Of a stretch of DNA of 64,000 bases, positions 21,816 through 32,115 are shown piece after piece (position 1 is the first letter of the stretch; each line of letters begins with the position of its first letter). Made by a program: the position numbers and the translations under genes. This DNA comes from Corythucha ciliata. Its lineage: Eukaryota > Arthropoda > Insecta > Hemiptera > Tingidae. The stretch lies in NCBI GenBank assembly GCA_038030265.1, contig CM075942.1:68142926-68206925 (forward strand), given 5' to 3'. The notes under the pieces are model-generated. The model was not told the origin of the DNA, did no database searches, and saw only the letters and a list, made by a program, of their open reading frames with translations.

Positions 21816-23665
21816 AAAAAACAGGGAATAAGCTAGAAGCTCTGCCGAGTTATTATACTGAGGTTCATGTCGTTCTTGCTCAGAAAGTAGCACCACATAT
21901 TCCAACATTTCACGGTCTTGAACAGATCTGGAATCGCCACAAAAATTGCATGGAGTATGAAAACGGCTTTGCAAAAGAAGACGAATGGTGTCAACATGTT
22001 TCTTAGGTAAGCAAAACTGAATCAGAAATCGATATCAGTGCACAGCGTGGAATTTCCTGGGCTGCCTATCATGCAAATAATGTAGTTATAGAAGGGCTTA
22101 ATTCACTAATGACCACGTCTACAGCACTGCTTCCTCTCTTCCCTGATGATTCCAAATCCGTTGCAATGATTCGTCACGCCATGGCCATGATTCAAAAATC
22201 TATTGACGTGTTGAATCCGGGTCAGACTCCAGTTATAACTTTCGATCAACCTCTGTTCAAAATCGCCAAAGATATTCAATGGAATTGGCCAGAAGCCTAC
22301 GGTGAGGACAAGATTGTAGTTACACTGGGTGGACTCCACATTAAGATGGCCCTACTGAAAACACTTGGCGATATGATGGATGGAAGTGGGTGGACTAATG
22401 CTATCCAAGAAGCTCAAATAGCCACCGCTGGAACTGCAGATTCTTTTCTTAAAGTTGTACACGTCAAAAAAACTTTGCGTGCTTACCAAATAACTGCATG
22501 CGCGTTGCATCAGTTGAAGCGAGAAGCCTTCGAAGAATTCCGGAGTTCAAACTCAGATCAAAATTCATCGTTTGAGGAGTGGTGTGAAATGAAAGGTGAG
22601 AAAAGCGCCCAGTTTAAATTTTGGAATTTAGTCCTAAAGATTATTTTAGACATTTTGACTTGGGATCGATCGGTACACTCTGGAAATTTTCCTTTGTACG
22701 TGAGGTCGTTATATTGTCTTCAGTGGCTTTTTCACACTCTTGATCACGTAAAGTACGCAAGAGCAGTTGGTGTTCATCTGCGAGATATGTTCACCCTGGA
22801 GACTAGACACCCTGATGTATACGAAGAATTTTGTCAAGGCCACTTCACATCAAGGAAGACTTGCCGGCCCTTTTCAGCTATACCTCTTGATGAGGCGCAC
22901 GAACAAAATAACGCTTTGGTTAAAGGCAATGGAGGAGCAGTCGGTCTAACGGAATCTTCCAAAGCACTCACTCGCTGCATGGTATCAGGTTCGTACAAGG
23001 TGTATAGTTGTCAATGCTTTCTTATAAATGATGTTTATAATTTTCCAGGTCCTGAAATCGCGAGAATCGTAGAAGAGTTCCGCTATTCGTCATTCGATCA
23101 ACACATTGACGATCCTCAGCACCATCACGAAGACCAACCACACAAGCAGCAAAAGTTCTTGCGCCACGTTAAATCACTGACATCTACGATGAAGGAAATG
23201 GGTAATCCATTTAGTGAAAGCAGCGGAGATCTTCTTGTTCTTGATTCGAGAGAGATTTTATCTCATAAAGTAGTTATGTTTGTTCGGAGTCTGGAGTCAA
23301 CTGGACGAGAGCAGTGTGAAATATTTTGGAGAGATCGACTGATCAACTGTTCAGTTAAGATGGACTGCGTCCTTAAGAAAAACAGATTTCCTCTTTTCAA
23401 ATCTCCGGTTGCCAAAACGAAGTCCAAGGACAAGCTTAAGATGAAGTCTTTAAGAGAAGACCGTAGCCATTTTTTGCGACTCTACATTGGTTGCCAAGTC
23501 CGAGGAGCAGATTTAGGGGAATTTTTCAGCCATGAAAATCACCGATACCCTATTTCGTTATCAGACTATGGTCGCTTACGATCGACTAAAAAGTCAGATA
23601 TTATAGAAGTCCTGGAAGGTGTCGTTTCATCGAATGGTGAATATCTAGACGAACACCAATGCGTA
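21816..23665 (+). pseudogene. Transposon-like gene, central part, one intron and one stop
   Basis: Continues through KLEALPSYYTEVHVVLAQ to an in-frame TAG at 22004-22006, then on in the same frame: GISWAAYHANN, LNPGQTPVITFDQPLF, FGG-like LGGLHIKMALLKTLGDMM, WNLVLKIILDILTWDRS, LDEAHEQNNALVKGNGGAVG. A 60-bp GT-AG intron (22989-23048) is in frame and free of stops; removing it joins CMVSG to PEIARIVEEF naturally. Near 23665 the frame changes again. The stop and frameshifts mark this copy as inactive, despite the high identity of the flanking inverted repeats. Confidence 0.65.
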
Positions 23666-25048
23666 GAAGATTACGACAACCGTGGTGAATATGATCACTC
23701 CATCAACTGGCAACGCTTTCGACGATTTCGTTGCTAAATTCGAAGGGTACGCCGCAAAAGTGTTCCGTGGCTCTGTCCGACGAATCGATATAGTCTTCGA
23801 TTTTTATCGTAAAGAAAGTTTGAAGTGTGGACAAGGGACGAGGGTTAGAGTGGAAGGAGTAAAAAAAATACCCAAGGACTGGAAACAATTTTTGCGAAAC
23901 TACGAAAATAAAACCGAACTATTTTCTTTGATTAGCAAAGGGTTGGCTAGTAGGTTTCCAGGGGTATTAGTGGTCACGCACGGAGAAAGTGTCTTGTCTA
24001 GTCCTGTCCTTGACTTCGCTTCGCTCATTCCATGCACTCAAGAAGAAGCTGATACCCGCATTTTCTTGCATGCTTTCGACGGGGTTAATAAAGGCTACCA
24101 ACGAATTCTTATAAGGACAGTTGATTCCGATGTCGTAGTCCTGGCAATCAGCTTGGTCAGAATGATCAATTGCCAAAACCTTTCCATTGCGTTTTCGGCG
24201 GGGAAATCTTTTCGGTAGGTTTTATGAAAGCGCTTTGGGTATCTTTCTCTTACAATAAATCATTTCAGGTACATCGACGCTTCAGCCATTGCTGCTACGG
24301 TGGGGTTGCAAGTCTGCGAAGGATTACCAGCTTTTCATGCTTTTACTGGCTGTGACACAACGTCAGCGTTTCTGGGTAAAGGGAAAGCATCAGCGTGGTC
24401 TACTTGGCGATGCTTCCAGGAAGCCAATTCAGCATTTCAAGTTCTTTCTAAGCTCCCGACCCCGGAAGATGTTGGAAAAGTCATGCCAGTGCTGGAAAAA
24501 TTTGTTGTATTGCTCTACGACCGTACAAGCTCGGAAAGTGACGTTAATAAGGCTCGACACTATCTCTTCACGAGAAAGAATAGTCAAATTGAGAATCTCG
24601 CGGCGACAAAAGATGCTCTTCTCCAACATGCTCTGAGAGCAGCTTATCAAGCAGGCGCAAACCGCAGTTTCAAACCCAATTCTACCCTCACCGAGCAATT
24701 TTGGATGGTAAATGGGCGCTTCGAATTGGGAGGTAAAAGAAATCATACCATAAATTACCCTGTTTTTCATTTCATCATCTTCCTCTATTCCGCAATATCA
24801 TGGAAATTCCAACAAATATATATGAATAATGCTTCGTGCTACCTGTCTAACTGTGCGCACGGTCCCGTCTGTCATTTCAATTTCTTAAACAGGTTAAGTG
24901 GACGGCCCTTCCAGAGGCAGCAGTTGCCTGCAGAGAAGTTATTAAATGCGGGTGCAAAAAAGTCTGCGCTGGAAAGTGCAAGTGCCTGAATGCATTTCTT
25001 CCCTGGACCGAACTCTGTGCTTGTGGTGGCTGCAATAACGGTGATTGA
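23666..25048 (+). pseudogene. C-terminal part with FEN1/XPG (PIN-like) nuclease motifs and Cys-rich tail
   Basis: Blocks in order: VNMITPSTGNAFDDFVAKF; ENKTELFSLIS; EEADTRIFLHA (about 24040-24075); TVDSDVVVLAI (about 24118-24150); FHAFTGCDTTSAFLGKGKASAW (about 24331-24396). The acidic E-x-A-D, D-x-D and GCD-x7-G-x-GK-x2-A series matches in order and character the metal-binding Asp/Glu motifs and helix-hairpin-helix of FEN1/XPG-type nucleases. A 54-bp intron (24215-24268) splices KSF to RYIDASA. A further intron ends at 24892; of two donors (24708, 24733) only 24708 keeps the frame. The last exon encodes VKWTALPEA and a Cys-rich tail (about ten Cys), stop TGA 25046-25048. Confidence 0.65.
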
Positions 25049-25437
25049 TTGTAATTTTAAGAAGCGATGGTAAATTTCCGATCATGTCTCTTCAAATAGC
25101 TTAATAACACTAATGAGAGTTTCCAAACTTATCGGCATTTTAGGGAGACAGATAATGAAATTATTATGATATCGGCATTTTTCAATGGTTAAATATAAAA
25201 CGTTGTTATATGATTGTAAAAATTGTGTACCCTGATTTATATTTCAATGAGGATCCGTAAACACGTATGTTGGAAAACATGGAAAAGTTCGCATGATAGG
25301 GATAGAGTTGGGGAGGGGGTATTCTAACTAGGATGCAAAAGCCCCCTTGAAAAAGCCAAAATCTTCCTCAAATTATTTCTCAATTAGTCATGCATAAATA
25401 TTTCGATTCTTCGTTAGAAATTCAATATTGTACATGA

Positions 25438-25942
25438 AGGAGTTTCACTTGAAGCCCGATGACGACAAATTTTGGCTGGAGACACCTATTTACGCTAGTC
25501 GCGCGCGAGAAATAGGTCGGGAACGTATAAAATATTGTAATTGTTAGAAATCTGCTCGAATTACGGCCGCCATATTGGTTGTATGGATCGGCTCTGAATC
25601 AAAAATTACGCCCTCATATGTGAGAGACACGTTCATGAAAAAATCTTGCGCAAATCTGGGATCCTCAGCCCTTGAAAGGTAGTTGAACGCGGGGCACAGA
25701 AAACATTTGCAGCTCCACCACCCCCAGGGGCGATTTGGGGTTTGAGGCGAAATTTCAGTTGTAGACACCCTAGGACAAGGGTGGAATGCAATGAACTTGA
25801 AAGAGATGCCCTTGGTATCCAAATTCGGCGAGCATGGAAAATCATTTTTTTATGTAAAGATGCGTAAAAGAAGCTGCCGCATGATCCACGTGCGGGATTA
25901 ATTGATCGCTCCAATGGTTGTTTTCGAACTCAGGGCAGTCTT
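25438..25942 (-). repeat. Right 505-bp inverted repeat
   Basis: Reverse complement of 19241-19745 with about 14 base differences and no indels. The outer end is cagtctt and the flank ctatatg; this does not match the left flank. Confidence 0.9.
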
Positions 25943-26159
25943 CTATATGTATATCCTTCGTATAACTTTCCTGAGCCCCCGCACTACATACATTTGATGT
26001 TTGGATTTCATGTGATTCATCTAAAGCTGGGCACACACATGCGCTACTTGCCAAGTAACGAATTTTCGGCAAGTAGCAAGCTTATTTTGCTCGCTACTTG
26101 TCTATTCACAAATACCATGACACACACATGCGTGATTTGCCAAGCGGAAATCTTTAGGA

Positions 26160-28640
26160 GGCCCTTCAGTCTTTATTTAAACTAGAAATACTTTTTAGTA
26201 GCGTTGAAGTACAGATTTTTCTCAATTTTAGCTACGAAATTGCCTCCGAAAACCGTGTACGTGCGTTTTTCAATTTAAACTGCGAATGAGCGTTTTGTCT
26301 CAATTCTACTAGCATATTTTAATCGCTACAATACTGCGAATCATAGCTTTTTCCTCAATTTTACCCGCGAACTAGCTCATTTTTTCATTTTTAGACGCGA
26401 ATCGGCGCTTTTTATAAGCTCTTAGCCGTGAAATTGCCTCAAGAAACTGCAAATTGGGTAGCGTTTGAGTGCTCTTTCCCAATTTCATCCGCAAATTAGC
26501 AAGTTTTCTAAATTTAAGCCGCGAATTGGCGCTTTTTTCCATTTTAAACGCCAATTCGTGTTTTTCTGTGTTTGGTTACCAGCGAATTAGCACTTTTTCA
26601 TAGTTTTAGCCGCTTGAATTAGCGCTTTTTCTCAATTTTTTTCCACAAGTTGCCTCAGGAATCCGCCAGTTGGTGTTATGTTATCTCAATTTCAGCTCAA
26701 TCAGCAATTCGTCTTTTTTTACCCTCAATTTTAGCAGCGAATGAGCACATTTCTTAATTTTAGCTGCGAATTACAGCACTTTTTCTCGACTTTATCCGTA
26801 AAAATCGCAATTTTTCATAGGTAGCCCAGCTGGGAATTAGAGTTTTCCTCCATTTTTAGACGCGAATTCGCGTCTTTCTCTGTTTCACGCCGTGAGTCAG
26901 CGCTTTTTTCTCAATGTCAGTCTCAGCCCCGAGAATCCGTGAGTTGGCGTTATCTCAATTTTAGGCGTGAGTTTGCGCTTTTTCTCAATTTTTAAAGCTG
27001 CCACATCACAATTTTAGCCGTGAACAGCGTCTTCCTCTACTTTTAGACTCAAATTCGCGTTTTTCATTTTTTTTTTATCCGTGAATTAGCGTTTTTCTCA
27101 GTTCTAGCCCGGTGAATTAGCGCTTTTTCTCCGTGTCAGCCCCGAAGTTGCCTCAAGAATAGGCGAGTTGTCGTTTTCTCATTTTCAAGCTGTGAATTAG
27201 CGTTTTTTCCTCAATTTTAATAGTGAATTAGCACATTTTCGCAATTTTAGCTGCGATTTTCAGCGCTTTTTCTCTATTTTATCCGTAAAATCGTAATTTT
27301 TCATACCTTAGCTACAAGATCTGTCGTTTTCCTTCACTTTTAGACGCGAATTCGCGTTCTTGTCTATTTCACTCGTGAATTGGCGCTTTTTCTCAATTTC
27401 AGTCCCAATGTTGCCCCGAGAATCTGTGAAGCAGTGAGAGCTGTGAATTCCCTTTTTTTTCTCAATTTCTATAGCTGCTAAATTGTAGCACTTTATCATA
27501 ATTTTAGCTATGAATTATAGCTTGTTTCTTCATTTTCGAGACGCGAATTCGCTTTTTTCTCTTTTTTGTCCTTGAATTAGCGCTTTTCTCAGTTTTAGCC
27601 GCGTGAATAAGGGCTTTTTCCCAATTTCAGTCCCGAGTTTGCCCCAAGAATTCGTGATTTTGCGTTGTCTCAATGTCAGCTGTGAACTAGGGATATTTCT
27701 TAAGTTTTAAAGTCGCATGTCGTGGCACTTAATCACAATTCCAGCCGAGAATTAGAGTTTTTCTCAATTTCTGGCCGAAATAACTAGTTTTGCAAAAATT
27801 TCAGGCATTTTTCTCAATTTTAGCGTTTTTCCCTTCAATGTCAGCTGCGAATTACCGGTTTTGCCCTATTTTAGCTGCGAATTAGCGATTTTACCATATT
27901 TTAGCTGCGAATTAGCGACTTTTTTGTCATTTTAGCGATTTTTCACCATTTTGGCCCTGATTTAGCGATTTATCGGAATTATGCAGTAAATTCGCATTTT
28001 TCATGATTTTTCAATTTTTTGTGAATTAGCTAATGTTTTCAAATTAACCCCCAGATTAGCCATTTTACTTTGTTATTGCCCCAAATTAACGTTTTTCCTC
28101 ATTCTAGCTCATTCTAGAGTTCCCTAATTTCCTACACGAATTAGCTAACGCTTTTCTGAAATTTTGCCGTGGATTAGCGATTTTTTTCACTTTCTGGCAC
28201 GAATTTACCTTCAGAAACCGCGAATTGACTATTCTCCAGCCAATTTTCTTCATTTTAGCTATAAATCAGCGATTCTTTGTCATTTTAATTTTTTGTTTCA
28301 CCATTTTAGCCGTGCTTTTTGCAATTCATCTGAATTTTGCAGTGAATTCGTGTTTTTCCAAATTTCAGCCGCTAATTAGCAATTTTTCTCAATTTCATCC
28401 ATGAGTTAGCAACTTGTCTTACTTTTAAGCTGCGAATTAGCGATTTGTTTTTTCTCTTAGCTATGGATTAGCGTTTTTCGCAGTTTGAGCCACGAACTTG
28501 CCTTCAGAAGCTGAAAATTGTCGTTTCCATACTTCTGCCTCTAAGTAGCGTTTTTTTTTCTCACTATATTCTCTACTTTAGCCGTGAATACGTGATTCTA
28601 GTTTCTAAAACGCAGTTTTCCCCAATTTATCCGCGAATGT
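26160..28640 (+). repeat. Long degenerate minisatellite, type D
   Basis: About 2.5 kb of roughly 30-bp units with gcgaattagcg and tttttctcaattttagc words, greatly diverged, with local variants such as gacgcgaattcgcg. No open frame of interest. The same family is at 8570-9058, 42840-44960 and inverted at 55200-55690. Confidence 0.85.
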
Positions 28641-28715
28641 TCTTAATGGATATGTTGAATATTTCTGTCGCCGGTAAAGTGCATAGCCCAACACGTACCG
28701 AATTTCGAGAAAAAA

Positions 28716-28790
28716 TGGCTCCCCGGCGGGATTTGAACCCGCAACCTCTTGATTACCAGTCCAGCACGCTGCCAATTGCGCCACGGAGAC
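28716..28790 (-). tRNA. tRNA-like sequence in a repeat unit (anticodon loop ctGGTaa)
   Basis: On the minus strand it reads gtctccgtggcgcaattggc (A box) to gcgggttcaaatcccgc (T arm, B box), with encoded CCA and a T6 stretch after it. The anticodon GGT would be Thr, but the 5' half resembles tRNA-Asn, suggesting a changed anticodon. The anticodon stem has one mismatch here and acceptor pair 1-72 is G-G. Homologous upstream sequence of about 120 bp is shared with the copy at 52268, so this is a dispersed tRNA-bearing repeat, not a lone gene. Confidence 0.6.
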
Positions 28791-28948
28791 GCCTTTGGGA
28801 GTCGTACTCCGGAGGGATAAGCTAAGCCGAACCCCACCCAGGACCATTGTTTCTCGAAACTCTAGGCGCTTCTCCTGATCGGTAAACCACGCCGAATTTT
28901 ATCTTATCTAGATGTTGTTAGATGTAGATGATTAGAGTAGAGATAGAT

Positions 28949-28995
28949 GATTACCAGTCCAGAGGTTGCGGGTTCAAATCCCGTCGGGGGAGCCA
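28949..28995 (+). pseudogene. Half tRNA-like copy, opposite orientation
   Basis: Begins gattaccagtccag, the reverse complement of the anticodon arm, and then continues on the forward tRNA sense with aggttgcgggttcaaatccc and the usual ttttttctcgaaattcg tail. It is an inverted partial duplicate of the unit ending about 160 bp upstream. Confidence 0.65.
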
Positions 28996-31567
28996 TTTTT
29001 TCTCGAAATTCGAAACGTGTTGGTCTTTGCCCTTCCATCGTCGTCCGGTTAACATCAGTTCATTTAATTTAACCTGCCAGGTTCAAAGCCCGGCGCCCTT
29101 CTCCCACCCCCTAAAAATACTTCACGAAATCAACAACGCCATATAATTTGATTGTAGATAGCGCCATGAGCGATCTTTAAAAAAATGTGAAATTTCGAGG
29201 CTTTCTAGTAGCCAGGGCTACATTCAAAATTGGATGGCGATGATGGTTTTCTAGTTTATTGTTTGCGAAGAACCAATTTTAACACTTGCCAGCCGTTTTC
29301 AAGCAGCCCAAAAGTGTGCTTGCGCCAACAGCTAGCTCTTTTTTGAGCCCCTGTTCCACGGATAATGTCTGACGAGCTCAGAAGTGTCATCTCCTAGACC
29401 TTAAAAAACGTACTGCGCAGGTGTCAGACACGATCAAATGACCCGGATTTTTCATACGGTGGGCTCCCGGTCTATTTGATTTGGTTCATTATTCTTGATC
29501 GATAATGCAGATGAATAACGATAATTACAAAATAACTATTTTTAACCGTCGATAATCTCGCGCAACCATAAAATACGACAGGAAACTCGAGATGCGTTGA
29601 TGAAGGGATGCGGAAAAATCAAGGGAAAGAAAACTAATACTTGGCTCGGTACTTGCACTTGCTAAGAAGTGGAGCATCCCCGAGTACGAATATTCGCTAC
29701 TTGGCGAGTACACACTACTAGGAGTTCGGTGAGTAGCGGCTAGGAACTTGCCAAGTAGCGCATGTGTGTGTCCAGTTTTAATAGTAGCCGTTCAAACGGC
29801 ACCCTCATAAAACAAGAAATGATTTTGTTCAGCATTATTAATGAATTGCGACGCCAGAAGCTGCCTCTTTTTAATTGCGAGAAACAATTTTTAATTGATG
29901 ACTGCATCTTGGAGGCTTCTGCCATTAAAAACCAAACAAATCTTGCTCTCATTCTTTATGTAATTATTGTTATTTTTTGTTCTTGTCCATTAATTGCTAA
30001 AGAGGAGGAGAAGAGAATGAAAGGAAAAGAATATGAAATCAACTGGAACACAAATTATTGCCTATCTCAGTCAAGGGCAGTTCAAAGATGTAAATTATAG
30101 AGCGATCAAAACCCGAGTCACCACCTACCACTTCTCCTCCCATTCTCTCTATTCAAAAAATAGTGTCGTGGGAGTGTGGGAGAAAATTACAATTAAATTC
30201 TGAAAATGCGAATTTATGCAATGTATTATTCACCCCTCTTCCCTGGGTCCTTACCATGGGAGCATTGACGAATAATTTCAAGCGGTGAAATCCGATCTAT
30301 TCTCTAAACATCGAACAATCTTCCATGCAGAGTGAATCAAGAAAGCGTTTAAAGAGCAGCAAGGAAAATGACCGGAAATAAAAGTAGAGAGAGAAAAAAA
30401 ATGAGGGAGTGGTGGCTCAACTCTCCCTAGTAATTATAACTAGAAGTGTAGTTTAATAAGAAGATGCTGGAAGAGAAAGAAGGTTGTAAAGAGCCTCCAG
30501 GGGGCAAAAAAAAAGAGGACCCAAAAGATGTTGCGTGGGTAGTGGAAGTTGGCTTCTGAGGAAGTCAAAAAGTTTCTAGCACTTCTGCAATTATTTACTT
30601 TTTTCTTCTCTTTAAAAAAATCCTCGTATAGCGCTATCGCTCTATTCTTTTCGTAGGGTATCATCCATTTTGTCTTGTTTGACCTGTTGAACATGCTATC
30701 GACTGCGACTAATAAGCCCATCTTGTGAAAGCTACTGTTTCTAGAGATGAGAAAAAAAGGAGTGTGACTAATGGGAAGAATGGGGTGGATGGATGGTCGA
30801 GGCATGTGTGATTTTGAGGAGAGAAAAAAGCGTGTCGTGGGAGCCTGGGGCCATCCAACTATAATAATAACGGGTACAATCCATCAGTGACAATTATCAA
30901 GTGACCATCATTCAATAGGTCGCTAATTGATAGGAGGGGGCGGGGTGGGGATTTTTTTCACGTTCAAAAAGAATTTGGCTGAAGGCCACAAAGTTAGCTT
31001 CTAGATTTTCGAAAGTATTATCTATGATACAGTCTCAAGTAATTCGGCGCTGTATTTTCAATTCCACGTTCGCTTCCTTACAGCCGCAGAGCTGGCCCGC
31101 GTGAAAAGAAACGCGGTCGAAAGAAGCAACTGGATAATCACCAGCTTCGAGAGACCCGACTTTAATGAGCCGCCACACACTTCGGCGAGTTAGAGAGGGA
31201 AGAGGAACTCCCAAACAAAATTATTGTTATTGGGATGACGGTATCGCCACCTATACATCATATAATGAGAGCCTTTGTTTAACGCTCACTATAGTTGGGG
31301 TGGGCGGGTGGTGAAGCTCAAATAATAACGCAACTTAAATTGATCTCATATGAAAAAGAAACTGATATAGCTGCTGCATTATAATAAAGTCCCGGTTTTC
31401 TACCATCTTTTTCCATTTGACGAGTTCCCTGTAAGAAGGTATCATGCGAAATTTTGTTCTACAAAAGGTTGGGATGATTCAACAGCGGGGTTACTTCAAT
31501 ATCGCATGATTTCAATTCTCAGGAATGGAGAATGGTTCAGACAATTCAATTTGGTGTCGGCAGTTTG
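28996..31567. other. No gene recognised
   Basis: About 2.6 kb. Contains ggttcaaagcccggcgccc (29081-29099), a word repeated at 35222-35240 downstream of a SINE, and the right inverted repeat noted above. Open frames at 29762-30100 and 30440-30805 are AT-rich with no domain. Confidence 0.5.
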
Positions 31568-31665
31568 GGGGCCAAGGGAGGAGCCATGGCCCCACTCTTG
31601 GAGACGCGAGGTCATAGGAAATAATTTTTTACGGAAGCCGAGCTCCCAGAACATTATTTATTCTG
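31568..31665 (+). repeat. Relic of a hAT right end plus target flank
   Basis: ggggccaagggaggagccatggcccc resembles the right subterminal region of the hAT element at about 37547-37575. About 35 bp later gaagccgagctcccagaacattat resembles the sequence just after that element (37589-37612). So a diverged copy of right end plus flank lies left of the full element. Confidence 0.5.
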
Positions 31666-32115
31666 CTAATACGAAAGATGAGAGATAGCCGCATTACACT
31701 GGGAAAAAGGGGCAAAATCATTCTTTTTGACAAGATTTCATCCCCAACGACCAGGAGAATAGAATTTGCATGGAACTCATAGACGAACTAATTTTTGACA
31801 GAAGCCGAGCCAGGCGCGGATCCAGGATTTCCGCAAGGGGGGGCCACACCAACAATTTTACCCCCCCCTCGCCCCCAGCCCAACCATCACCACTCGTTCT
31901 TTCAATGGATACGCTCTGGTATAGAGTGATACGGAAAGTGTCCCATCAATTGTCAAAGACTGGGATATAAAATTGTCAAAGACTATGAATGGAGTGTGCA
32001 GAATAAGTAACTTATTTTGTTAACTGGACTGGTTTCTGGATCAGGCGGTAAGTTTTTTAAAGTAAATATATTTTGTGTTAAACTTCAAAAAAACGAAAAA
32101 ATATGAGGAGCTCGT

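Larger units (their letters stand above)
19241..25942. mobile_element. 6.7-kb unit bounded by 505-bp inverted repeats; candidate novel DNA transposon
   Basis: The 505-bp segments at 19241-19745 and 25438-25942 are reverse complements with about 14 substitutions and no gaps (about 97% identity by eye). Between them lies a plus-strand, intron-containing gene (20251-25048) plus a SINE and a fold-back repeat next to the left inverted repeat. Long inverted repeats around an intron-bearing gene fit a DNA transposon. Against this: no target duplication is visible at the outer ends, and two independent insertions of one 505-bp repeat could give the same picture. Confidence 0.6.
26023..29785. mobile_element. 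Possible element bounded by 35-bp inverted repeats
   Basis: ctgggcacacacatgcgctacttgcc on the left (about 26028) matches the complement of ggcaagtagcgcatgtgtgtgtccag on the right (about 29743-29770), both next to a TAA/TTA. A second copy of cacacacatgcg...ttgccaag lies at about 26110-26137. The interior is minisatellite and tRNA-like sequence; no transposase. The family is not determined. Confidence 0.45.

Noticed and set aside
21814..21830. A 13-bp intron (gtgcaaaaaacag) explaining the frame change
   Set aside because: Far too short to splice; a simple indel is more likely.
21998..22006. A 9-bp GT-AG segment (gtttcttag) as an intron removing the in-frame stop
   Set aside because: Impossible length for an intron; treated as an insertion or a stop mutation.
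26160..28640. CRISPR array
   Set aside because: Units are too diverged, period and spacing vary, there are no constant repeats with unique spacers, and the sequence is eukaryotic.
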